Below, piece after piece: positions 1-7,935 of a stretch of 64,000 bases of DNA; the stretch's first letter is position 1; each line of letters begins with the position of its first letter. Source of the DNA: Bradyrhizobium guangzhouense (GTDB lineage: Bacteria; Pseudomonadota; Alphaproteobacteria; Rhizobiales; Xanthobacteraceae); NCBI RefSeq assembly GCF_004114955.1, contig NZ_CP030054.1, positions 186,001-250,000 of the forward strand, read 5' to 3'. The translations under genes and the position numbers were made by a program. The notes under the pieces are model-generated. The model saw nothing but the letters and a program-made list of their open reading frames with translations, was not told where the DNA came from and ran no database searches.

Positions 1-1141
1 GAGTAATACTCGGTAGAGCGGCTCCGGCGACGAATGCAGCCTCCCTGAGCGTCGCCCTCATCCAGCCGCCAGGATTTGACTTGTGTCGCAGTTGGCGCGA
101 GCGATTAGTTTTTGTAAGGCGGCACGAGTACACCAACGTGATCACTTAGAGTTGCGGCATGGCCGCAATCTGACAGTGCAACGCAATACGCACGTGGCCT
201 CGCTTGCCAAGGGAAACGCCAACTGTTTTGGCCGGGATCAGCACAATCCACGCGCTGTAGTAAGCGGATGTGTTCGGAATGGCTTGACGCATATCCGAGT
301 CCGAAAAGAGTACGGCTGCTTTTCGGGTGCAGCAGTCGCAGGACCAACGGCCTATGAGCTTAGCAGGGTGCGAGTGGGCATCCTGGATCCCCGACCTCAG
401 AGGATGACACCTGATACGAATGAAGTTCGCATAGCGCGCTCGGCGATGGTGTTGAGGTGGCGGGTTCGCGCGCTTCGGTGCTTCGGTAGTACCATCGATC
501 GGATCGAGAACGAACGCGGCGCCTCGGTGACCGACAACGTCCCTTGGTCAGCATCCCTCCTGCCGATGAACGAAAGCACGTCTGGGCCGCGCTGGCAGTG
601 ACAGTTCAAATTGACGGCAGACCTGATTCACGATTAACCCCCGCCAGCGACCGACCATGTACGGATCGTAAGCGAACAAGCTCACTTGCCGTCCGCACTC
701 GAAGATCCTGTCGTCGCCGATTGTCCTGCTGCACCTGTCTGTGGCCGCAGCAAACCAGAGGACCGCTTAACCCTACATTGCCATCCATGTTGAACGAGCG
801 TGGCTTATGCCGCACCAGAGCTTCCTCTGCGCTCCCCGTTGGAACAAGCCGCCGCCGCTAGTAAGGACTCTTATGGTTCGGATCGAGTTCGATTTTGCAG
901 TTTATGACTGGCCCACGTTAGACGTTTTGAGCTCGACTCTTGAGTGAGACTCACAGCGATGCCCTTATCACGGACCAGATCAGGAGATTGATCGCCAGAA
1001 GTGGCGGCATCGCTAGGGCTTAATTTTGAAATAGAGCAATCTCGCCGTTAACAAGATATCGAAAGCCCTATCCGCCGCTTAGCGGCAATGGATGAGGTGA
1101 ACGACGGACACTCAGCTCAAATTCCTTCATTTCTGATGCGG
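1..1141. other. Left flank without a supported gene
   Basis: I see no convincing gene in this stretch. The longest open frame (83-601, + strand, 172 codons) has an arginine- and serine-rich composition typical of a shadow frame, lacks a clear ribosome binding site, and matches no family I recognise. Shorter frames on the other strand are no better. It is probably decayed accessory DNA lying downstream of the aminotransferase gene. Confidence 0.4.
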
Positions 1142-2347
1142 TTAGGTCCCTGGCTGCCCGCGCCTTAGACCGTTGAGCGCCTCGACGATGCGTTTGAGCC
1201 CCATCTCCAATAGCTCCGGTGGAGCACCGAAGGAGAGACGTAGGCCGTTCGCGTCGCCGAAAGCGTCGCCTGGAACACATCCTACATTAGCTTCTTCGAG
1301 GAGCACTCGTGCGATGTCATCGGCAGATCGCACTGAGCCTTCAGTCCGCAAAGCAGACAAAAGCCGACTCAGATTGAGATAAAAACAGAACGAACCATCG
1401 GCGCGGGATGGAGTTACATCGCGTAGATCAGAAAGGATGTGAAGACCTATGTTGCGAGCGTCGACAAGACGCTGATAGATCTGCTCCTCAAAGCTGCCAT
1501 CGCTGGCTTGAAGGTGGTGCAGGATCGCCTGCTGCGCGATTACATTCGGAGTTGCGATTGCATGGCTCTGAAGCTTTCTTACCGCGGAAACGAGCTGCGC
1601 GGGCGCGGCGAAATAGCCCAAGCGCCAGCCGGTTATCATCAACTCCCTTGAAAACGACTTGACTATGATCGTCCGCGAACGTACCCGGGGGTGCGCCATG
1701 ACGATCGACTCGTGGTGACGAAAACCAGTGAATACCAGTCCCGAGTAGCACTCATCGGAAATGATCCATATCTGGCGTTCGATAGCGAGTTCGCCGATAT
1801 CTTGTAGTATCGTTCGATTGTAGACTGCGCCGGTCGGGTTATTTGGCGAATTGATTATTATAGCTTTCGTCTGCGGTGTGACAGCAACTCGGATTGCACT
1901 GATATCGGGAATATATCTCGGGCAGCGAGCATCAACGAACACTGGTGCTGCACCAGCGAGAACGACCTGGGACAGCAATATCGGCCGCCAGGGGCGAATA
2001 ATGATAACCTCGTCGCCCGGCGCTAGGACAGTCACGGCCGCATAGAGCAGCGCTTGCTGCGCGCCCGTAGTGATTACGATCTCTTCCGCACTCCAACCAA
2101 CGCGCGTTTCGACCGAGAGCTTTTCGGCGACGGCCCTGCGAAGGGGCGTAAGCCCAATGAGATCGACATAGCGGTTCGCTTCGGCGTTGACCGCAGCCAT
2201 CGCTCCTTCGCACACTGATGAGGACGGCTCGACGACGATTTCGTCGGTTGCCAGATCAATGAACCGGCGCCCAATCACAGCTACCGTGGCTAAGTCGTGG
2301 CCGGCTTTTCGGGATCTAGAAAGGAAGGACATCGGGCGCGACGGCAT
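1142..2347 (-). CDS. PLP aminotransferase homologue (class I/II) lacking the PLP lysine
   Basis: About 401 residues of an aspartate-aminotransferase-type fold. Visible motifs are NNPTG (cofactor-binding Asn), SDECYSG (the Asp and Tyr that contact PLP) and the C-terminal GLRLSFG arginine that binds the substrate carboxylate. In the lysine motif, normally S-F-S-K-x-x-x-x-T-G-W-R-x-G, this protein reads SFSRELMITGWRLGY. The Schiff-base lysine is therefore arginine (codon AGG), and transamination should be lost or strongly reduced unless the role has changed. I chose the start at 2347 because AGGAGA lies just upstream; the frame stays open to 2506. The gene is divergent from the NifA-linked cassette. 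Family is certain; substrate and activity are unknown. Confidence 0.85.
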   Translation of the reverse strand: MPSRPMSFLSRSRKAGHDLATVAVIGRRFIDLATDEIVVEPSSSVCEGAMAAVNAEANRYVDLIGLTPLRRAVAEKLSVETRVGWSAEEIVITTGAQQALLYAAVTVLAPGDEVIIIRPWRPILLSQVVLAGAAPVFVDARCPRYIPDISAIRVAVTPQTKAIIINSPNNPTGAVYNRTILQDIGELAIERQIWIISDECYSGLVFTGFRHHESIVMAHPRVRSRTIIVKSFSRELMITGWRLGYFAAPAQLVSAVRKLQSHAIATPNVIAQQAILHHLQASDGSFEEQIYQRLVDARNIGLHILSDLRDVTPSRADGSFCFYLNLSRLLSALRTEGSVRSADDIARVLLEEANVGCVPGDAFGDANGLRLSFGAPPELLEMGLKRIVEALNGLRRGQPGT

Positions 2348-3145
2348 AGGCGCTCTCCTGCAAAGTTGTCGCGCTTGTGAAGTGATCCCAGCCGCGTGAC
2401 CGGACGTTCCTTGATCTGTTTCGGAGATATCGCTCTTCGGGTTGAACAAGCTCTTCCCAACCGCCGAGAGTTCACCGAAACCACCAAGCCCTTTCTCAAT
2501 ATGCACAACACGTGGTTGCGACTACTCCGGAATTGAAGCCGAACACGCACAAGACGCGGACCAGAGCCAACCGCAGCCGACCTTCAGTAGTATTGGCACG
2601 GCGATAATGCTGGGAACAAACAGATCGACTTTTGGACCCCGATGTCGCTCGGCAGGACGCCACCATGCAATGCGGGCTGGTGAGCGCGCCACGAGTCGTG
2701 CCATCTGCCAACTTGCCGAAGCTCCTGTCTTCATCAACGAGCGCATGGCAGCGTTCAGCCTCAACACGCCACAACCTCCATGTGATCGTTCTGCGACCCG
2801 CCTTGCCGCCTCGACTAGCCCGTTGACGATAGTCGATTGTGGTTGATCTTAATTGCCGACCTCCTCCCATCTGCCTTGCGATCAGCGCGTGATCCGCAGC
2901 AGTTACCCACCGTTCATTGCCAAGAAACCATCTCTTGATCAATCACTATTGTTGGTAGTTCATCCGGGCAATACTTCCTTCTGCTGGATGCCAGCAAAGC
3001 CCCGCGGCCGGCTTGGCGCGACTCGCATTGGTCATGCTCGCTAATGTGAGGACACTGCCTCGTACCCACGCGCGAGCGTGAGAGTCTCAGACCAACGGTC
3101 GGCGCCTGACACTTTTCGGACGAGCTCGTCGCACCTTAGACAGAA
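2348..3145. other. Gene-free stretch between aminotransferase and cassette
   Basis: No recognisable gene. Overlapping short frames on both strands (for example 2496-2942 minus) are low-complexity and unlike any family I know. The right part leads into the regulatory region of the cassette starting at 3350. A TTGGCACG sequence near 2596 is not followed by a correctly spaced TTGC. Confidence 0.4.
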
Positions 3146-3161
3146 TGTCGGGATTCGGACA
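3146..3161 (+). promoter_or_regulatory. NifA upstream activator sequence (TGT-N10-ACA)
   Basis: The 16 bases read TGTCGGGATTCGGACA, an exact match to the NifA consensus TGT-N10-ACA. The site lies about 83 bases upstream of the -24 element of the sigma-54 promoter at 3244, a normal distance for NifA acting through DNA looping. The same element, with one base changed, sits at the equivalent place before the second cassette. Confidence 0.7.
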
Positions 3162-3243
3162 CGGAGCTCATCGCGGGTCGCCAAACTGTTTGCGTATCTC
3201 GACCTTCGTTGTTGCATCAGCGCGAGCCAGCTCGTCTGAGGAG

Positions 3244-3259
3244 TGGTACGGCGCTTGCT
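3244..3259 (+). promoter_or_regulatory. Sigma-54 (-24/-12) promoter of cassette copy 1
   Basis: TGGTACGGCGCTTGCT matches the RpoN consensus TGGCACG-N4-TTGCW with one mismatch (C to T), and the GG/GC spacing is exact. It lies about 90 bases before the ATG at 3350, leaving room for a leader. With the NifA site at 3146 it predicts expression of the three downstream genes under microaerobic, nitrogen-fixing conditions. Confidence 0.75.
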
Positions 3260-3349
3260 TAAAGAGAGCAGAGCCACGTCGTCACGCCGTGGTGCATTCG
3301 CCAATGATGCGAGCCGGGACATCGGTTCTTCGACAAGAGGGGTAAAGGC

Positions 3350-4939
3350 ATGTCCGGCGTTGCTGCTGCGTTTTTTTGTCCTTCAAGCAATTCGCAGGCG
3401 GATGTTTATGATCGACTCGAGCACATGATCCCGAAACTTGCGCTTCGTGGCCAGGCGGCGGTCGGCGTTGCGGCTTTCATGCACAAACAAGGTATTCGAT
3501 ATGGGAGAGCGTTTCAGTCATCGAGCGCTTCAGTGCGCATTGATCCCAACGAACAAGATCGGCGTTTTCGGCCTCATGTTGCAATCGCTCAAGTCCGTAG
3601 CCGATGCCGCGAACTCAGTGATGGCGTCGACCTTCAGTCAATTCATAACAATGCAGGCACCAGCCGCCATCTGGCCATTTCTCTGGATGAGGCCTTGGTC
3701 AATGCTCGTGAACTCAGGGGAGCCTTTCTTGCCCAGGAGCAACGATCAACCGTCAACACAGATGCTGAGCTCTTGCTCAAGTGTATTGAACGCTGTTGTG
3801 AACGACACTACTGGCGCCACGGTCTAGCGGCCAATTACGAAACCGTTTTTCGAGAGATTGACGATCGTATTGACGGCGCTATTAGCGCGCTTTTCCTGGA
3901 CGGAGACGGAAATCTCATTGCTTACCGCAATCGAAGCGGCTTGCGACCGTTGGAGACCATGCAAACAGATGACGGGTTCTTGCTCTTCGCCTCTGAAAAT
4001 TGTGCCTTTGCCGCTCTCGAGGGTAAGACGCGGCAGATCTCGCCGGGCCACATAACGTATGTGGACGGAACGACGGGGGGCAGCGTTAGTCGTGCCGTGC
4101 ACAACGGGCGACATAAAGCCAGGCTCTGCGCGTACGAAGCTCTCTATTTAGGAAGTCCGAATACGTCGGTCGAAGGCCATTCACATTTCGAAACCCGGTA
4201 CAATATCGGTGCTGCCTTGGGTGGGATTGTTGCGCAGCGACTGCAAGCTGAAGCAGATCCTACCTGCACACTCGTTTCCTCCAAGCCGCGTACAGGTGGT
4301 CCGTTCGCCGATGGCCTGTACGCATCTCTCGCGGAATACGGGCTGCTCGCCGAGCGTCGTGAAGTGGTCGCCACGACGTTTCTTCAGCGAACGCTCATCG
4401 GCACGACCGACGAGCGAAAGTCCCGCATTTCTCAAAAGTACCGAGTACTGGAAACTGACCTGACTAAAACCAGCGTAGTAATTGTCGACGAAGCACTCAT
4501 TCGCGGCGATACCAGTCGAGCTGTCACGAGCATGCTCCTTACCGCCGGAGCCAAAGCCGTGCATTGGGCGATCGGTTCGCCGCCTATAGTGGCTCCGAAC
4601 TACTACGGCATGGGTATCAACACACTCGATGAGCTCGCATTCTGGCAGATTTGGAAACGACTGCCGTCCGAGCAGCGAACGCAAAGCCTTCGCTTTCACA
4701 AGATGGAACCCCACGTTTTGAGACTCATCGAAAGCAACATCGCGACATCCATCAACGCAGCCTCGATAACGTATCTGCCCTTCCCACTGCTAGAATCGTT
4801 GCTGCCCCTGAGACCGGAGAGCTTCGATCTGTCACCCTTTACATTCGAGATGCCAACTCGGGCGGGACAGGAGCGGGCGGACAGGAATCTGCGCGAATTG
4901 GTGGCTGATCTTCCCCGCATGCAATCAGTTCACGCTTGA
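3350..4939 (+). CDS. PurF-like amidophosphoribosyltransferase homologue without the glutaminase Cys (copy 1)
   Basis: A 529-residue protein with the layout of amidophosphoribosyltransferase: N-terminal Ntn-type glutamine amidotransferase domain (about 1-250) and C-terminal PRTase domain (about 260-480). PurF begins Met-Cys-Gly-Ile, with Cys as nucleophile after Met removal; this protein begins MSGV, so Cys is Ser. The HNG oxyanion region is also replaced. In the PRTase half, VVIVDEALIRGDTS corresponds to the PRPP loop VDDSIVRGTTS (second Asp now Glu), and SPPI..PNYYGMG is conserved. A PRPP-using enzyme with another amine donor is plausible. It is first in a three-gene operon under a sigma-54/NifA promoter and is not the housekeeping purF. 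Confidence 0.8.
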   Translation: MSGVAAAFFCPSSNSQADVYDRLEHMIPKLALRGQAAVGVAAFMHKQGIRYGRAFQSSSASVRIDPNEQDRRFRPHVAIAQVRSRCRELSDGVDLQSIHNNAGTSRHLAISLDEALVNARELRGAFLAQEQRSTVNTDAELLLKCIERCCERHYWRHGLAANYETVFREIDDRIDGAISALFLDGDGNLIAYRNRSGLRPLETMQTDDGFLLFASENCAFAALEGKTRQISPGHITYVDGTTGGSVSRAVHNGRHKARLCAYEALYLGSPNTSVEGHSHFETRYNIGAALGGIVAQRLQAEADPTCTLVSSKPRTGGPFADGLYASLAEYGLLAERREVVATTFLQRTLIGTTDERKSRISQKYRVLETDLTKTSVVIVDEALIRGDTSRAVTSMLLTAGAKAVHWAIGSPPIVAPNYYGMGINTLDELAFWQIWKRLPSEQRTQSLRFHKMEPHVLRLIESNIATSINAASITYLPFPLLESLLPLRPESFDLSPFTFEMPTRAGQERADRNLRELVADLPRMQSVHA

Positions 4940-4947
4940 GGTCATTA

Positions 4948-5619
4948 ATGAAACCCGTTCTCGTCTTTGATTGGAATGGAACGTTGCTCGATGATGCGCA
5001 CGCACTGCTTCAAACGACTAATGCTATTCTGAACCGCTTTGGTTACGCGCCGATCAATATGGAGACGTTTCGGGAACATTGCGACCTCCCGCTATCTCTT
5101 CTTTATCGCAATCTCGGAATGTCGCAGGACGAGGTTGCGGCCGTGGATCGCGATGGCAGCGCTGTCTTTCACAACACCTATGAACCACTTGCGGATCGCG
5201 CCGATCTGCGCGAGGGCGCGCGTAGAGTGCTGGAGCTAGCGCACCGAGAAGCAGCTTTGTCCGTCATCGTGAGCAACCATATCGTTGCCCCCCTTCGGTC
5301 CCAATTGAGAAGACTTGGAATCCATGACTACATCAACGAAGCTCTCGCCTTTGAAAGCCGCGCCACTCAATACAAATCGATGAGCAAAGGAGAGCGGCTT
5401 CGCCTCTACATGCAGAAGTACAGCCTCGACCCGGCGTCGACGTTTATCATCGGCGATATGCCGATCGAAATGGACATCGCACGCAATCTCGCACTCATAA
5501 GCATATCGATCACCGGAGGTTTTGTTTCGGACTCGCGCTTGCGGGCGGCAAATCCTGACTATTCGATTAACAACCATCATGAGCTGTTGCCTATCTTACA
5601 AAGGCACGGCTTTTTCTAG
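4948..5619 (+). CDS. HAD-superfamily phosphatase-like protein (copy 1)
   Basis: About 223 residues of the phosphoglycolate-phosphatase-like HAD group. Motif I is VFDWNGTLLDD near the N-terminus, motif II is the Ser of IVSNH, motif III includes the Lys of YKSMSKGERL, and motif IV is IGDMPIEMDIA. The nucleophile Asp is present, but the residue two places later, normally the acid/base Asp, is Asn. The ATG at 4948 follows the upstream stop by only 8 bases, with GAGG overlapping that stop, so translation is probably coupled. In context it may dephosphorylate a product of the PurF-like enzyme; that is inference. My hand alignment with copy 2 gives about 85% identity. Confidence 0.85.
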   Translation: MKPVLVFDWNGTLLDDAHALLQTTNAILNRFGYAPINMETFREHCDLPLSLLYRNLGMSQDEVAAVDRDGSAVFHNTYEPLADRADLREGARRVLELAHREAALSVIVSNHIVAPLRSQLRRLGIHDYINEALAFESRATQYKSMSKGERLRLYMQKYSLDPASTFIIGDMPIEMDIARNLALISISITGGFVSDSRLRAANPDYSINNHHELLPILQRHGFF

Positions 5620-5631
5620 AGTGCATGAACC

Positions 5632-6537
5632 ATGTTCAGCGAGGCATCATCACCAAACGCAGGTCCTAGCACTGCGAAACAGAGAATAGGTCTTGTCGGC
5701 GTCGGGCGAATGGGAACTGGAATGGGTATTAGCCTGATGCGTCATCAAATTGAACTGCATATCAAAGCCAACAAGAATCGTTTCGGTGCGAATCGATTTG
5801 CTTCAGCCGGTGCCCGTGAACATCCTTCGATCGCTGAGTTGGCGCAACATGTAAGCGCTGTGGTGTTGTCCCTACCGTCAAGCCGCGAGGTTGAGGCAGT
5901 GTGCCTTGGGCAGGATGGGCTTTTTGTCCATATGTCCCGTGGCGGTTTGATAATTGACTGCACGACATCTTATCCTGCTTCGACAGTTACACTGGCGGAG
6001 CAGGCTCAAGAACATGGCCTAGGTTTTGTAGATGCCCCAGTAACACGTAGCCCCGAACAAGCTGAGTTCGGCCTTCTCAATGCGATCGTTGGATCGAACG
6101 AGACGCTCTTTCCTGTGGCGGAAGGCATTCTTGCTGCATTTTGTGAGACCGTTCTTCATGTCGGAGAAGTCGGACAGGGTCATAAGCTCAAGCTTGTTTA
6201 CAACAGCATGACTATGGGCATAGCGGCCGTCGCAGCAGAGGTCTGCCAATTCGCAAAGGCTCTTGACATTGATCTTGTAACACTCCGCTCTCTGGTCAGC
6301 CGCGGTTCCACTAACAGCGGAATATTCCAAGCCTTCGCTGCCTTTTTGTTGGGCGAAAAACCCGATGTTCTGGCCGTCTCAATTGCCAATTCCGCAAAGG
6401 ATATTAATTGCGCTGTGCGCCTAGCGGGCGAGAACGTAGTTTCGGTGCCGATCCTAGCTGCGGCTGCGAACAAGTTAAACGCCTCGGTTGCCTCGGGCAA
6501 AGGCGAACTGACTCTACCTCATTTGTCTCACTCATAA
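5632..6537 (+). CDS. 3-hydroxyisobutyrate-dehydrogenase-family NAD(P) oxidoreductase (copy 1)
   Basis: A 301-residue beta-hydroxyacid dehydrogenase. The Rossmann motif is GLVGVGRMGTGM. The substrate-binding segment reads DAPVTRS where the family usually has DAPVSGG. The catalytic lysine region is GQGHKLKLVYN. Domain order (N-terminal NAD-binding, C-terminal all-helical) and length fit the family. It lies 12 bases after the HAD gene in the same operon, so it probably performs the last, redox step of the cassette pathway. The changed substrate loop, shared with copy 2 (DAPVTRSPEQAE), suggests an unusual substrate. Confidence 0.85.
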   Translation: MFSEASSPNAGPSTAKQRIGLVGVGRMGTGMGISLMRHQIELHIKANKNRFGANRFASAGAREHPSIAELAQHVSAVVLSLPSSREVEAVCLGQDGLFVHMSRGGLIIDCTTSYPASTVTLAEQAQEHGLGFVDAPVTRSPEQAEFGLLNAIVGSNETLFPVAEGILAAFCETVLHVGEVGQGHKLKLVYNSMTMGIAAVAAEVCQFAKALDIDLVTLRSLVSRGSTNSGIFQAFAAFLLGEKPDVLAVSIANSAKDINCAVRLAGENVVSVPILAAAANKLNASVASGKGELTLPHLSHS

Positions 6538-7217
6538 AGTCTTCGGTCTAATCGAATTTTACTATCTCACTGCCTTTGGAGGTACGGGCGTGTTCCTTCA
6601 ATGCCGAGAGCGTGGAAGGGTCCCGCCCTTGAGGATTGGCGCGCTCGTTAGCGACACTCGCGCTTCAATGAATGAGATGCCTAGTGTCCTTTAAGAAAAA
6701 GCCGCTGTCAGATTTCTCCAACAGCGGCTTAAGTTGAGGGAGGAAGGCAGACGAACCGGTCTGCCAGCGGAGCCGAAGGCTATCGTTAGCAGGCGACAAA
6801 TCGGATAGTTGGTCGCCCAACGCATCGACATAGGACGCCGGAGACCACCGCGACCAAATTACCGATTGAATTAGATTTTCCTGGTGCCCCCCAGTTCGGA
6901 GAGATTCCGGACGAGACGCTGGACCAGGCTGGAGACTTGCGCCGCCACTCTCGCATTCGGAGAGCGAGGGTCGGCACGGGCTTTGGCGCTTGCGCGTGAT
7001 CCAGACCATTGAAGGTTGCGGTGAAGCGGAACACCTCTTTCCCATCACTGGCGGCCGCGAGATTTCCCCTTAGTGGCCGCGAAAGGATCCAGCGGGTGAT
7101 TTTTGCTTCAGCTTCAACCAACCACCGACAAGGGTGACGCCGGCTTTCACACGCACGGATTGAAACATTTACAGGCGAGGCTCCATCCGGGACCGACGCT
7201 TGGCCGTCCGCCAAATA
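6538..7217. other. Intergenic region with a terminator and weak minus-strand frames
   Basis: After the cassette there are two overlapping minus-strand frames (6786-7226 and 6665-7048). Neither belongs to a family I recognise. Part of a third frame near 7090-7150 reads like real protein, so a broken minus-strand gene may have used the terminator at 6699. An AGGAGG at about 7256 has no well-spaced start codon after it. Confidence 0.3.
6699..6730 (-). terminator. Rho-independent terminator, minus strand
   Basis: A perfect 10-base stem (AAGCCGCTGT / ACAGCGGCTT) encloses a 12-base loop. On the minus strand the stem is followed by TTTTTC, the T-tract expected of an intrinsic terminator; there is no T-tract on the plus strand. 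It therefore ends a minus-strand transcript, although no convincing minus-strand gene remains just upstream. Confidence 0.6.
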
Positions 7218-7928
7218 ATGAGACACGAATTTCCTCCCGGAGCATTCTCAACAATAGGAGGTCTAGACCGGGCTGAAGCATTGTATAACATCGGCGATAC
7301 TTCCGGGTGGGTAAGAATGGGTATAGTCAGCTGCAAGCTTGCCACGCGCTTAACGGCCGCATCTAGAGGCGCGCCCTTGGAAATCTACGCGCCGTCCCTG
7401 CGGAGCTTTCCAGCAGACTCGATGCTCGTAATGGCGACTTTACCTGTCGTCGACTGGAATGACTGTCTTTTGCGAGATTTGCGCAGCCTCGACAAGCAAG
7501 CGTCCATTCGCGCCTACGCGGCGATGGTCATGATCGATCCCTTTGCCTGTTGGGAGGATTTTGCCGACTTGCTGAAAGAGGCGAGAATCTCCGGCGTCAC
7601 AAATTTCCCACCTGCATCTATCATTGAGCAGGCTACGGATGGCATGCCAATTAACTCCGGACTGGAGCTCGAACTTCGACGTATGGAATGGTTCGCCAGC
7701 CTGGGATTCAAAATCCTGTTTGTTGCTGCCAAGGATTCTGAGATCACGATGGCAGAGACGAGACTTGGAGCGCATCTCGAAGGTATTGTGTATTTGCCCG
7801 AAGAGGCTCTTGCGCGTAGGATTTGCGACGAAATGGGGTTGATCAGCCTTGGCCAACAGGCATCGTCGATGCCAAGGTTCTCGTTTTTGCATGCGACTAC
7901 GTCGCAGCAAACCCGACGCAAGAAATGA
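7218..7928 (+). CDS. Diverged TIM-barrel protein related to the PEP-hydrolase-like (TIM_br_sig_trns) family
   Basis: About 236 residues. The middle matches the TIM-barrel domain of the neighbouring regulator at 7936-9711: SGVTNFP is followed by a long helix region and a beta strand (FKILFVAAKDSEI) in the same order. The N-terminal glycine-rich part of the barrel is replaced by unrelated sequence, so this is a shortened or diverged paralogue. The start is uncertain: ATG at 7218 (or TTG at 7200) lacks a good ribosome binding site. The gene converges on the regulator, with 7 bases between the stops. Activity is unknown; it could bind the same ligand as the regulator. Confidence 0.55.
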   Translation: MRHEFPPGAFSTIGGLDRAEALYNIGDTSGWVRMGIVSCKLATRLTAASRGAPLEIYAPSLRSFPADSMLVMATLPVVDWNDCLLRDLRSLDKQASIRAYAAMVMIDPFACWEDFADLLKEARISGVTNFPPASIIEQATDGMPINSGLELELRRMEWFASLGFKILFVAAKDSEITMAETRLGAHLEGIVYLPEEALARRICDEMGLISLGQQASSMPRFSFLHATTSQQTRRKK

Positions 7929-7935
7929 GGGTAGG

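Larger units (their letters stand above)
3146..6537 (+). repeat. Cassette copy 1 of a large inverted duplication (copy 2 at 37156-40561)
   Basis: Promoter plus three genes in the same order and almost the same lengths recur on the opposite strand at 40561-37156. By hand, the PurF-like proteins are about 73% identical over the first 100 residues, and the HAD proteins about 85% overall. All six genes are open from start to stop. The copies flank about 30 kb and face each other. Confidence 0.85.

Noticed and set aside
83..601. 172-codon frame near the left end as a gene
   Set aside because: Shadow-like composition, no ribosome binding site, no family.
2430..2470. TTGGGAAGAGCTTGTT on the minus strand as a promoter of the aminotransferase gene
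   Set aside because: Spacing is one base short and the -12 element lacks GC.
2591..2612. TTGGCACG followed by TAATGCT as a possible sigma-54 promoter
   Set aside because: The distance between the GG and GC elements is too long by 3 bases.
6970..6992. CGGCACG-N4-TTGG as a sigma-54 promoter for the 7218 gene
   Set aside because: Both the T of TGG and the GC of the -12 box are missing.
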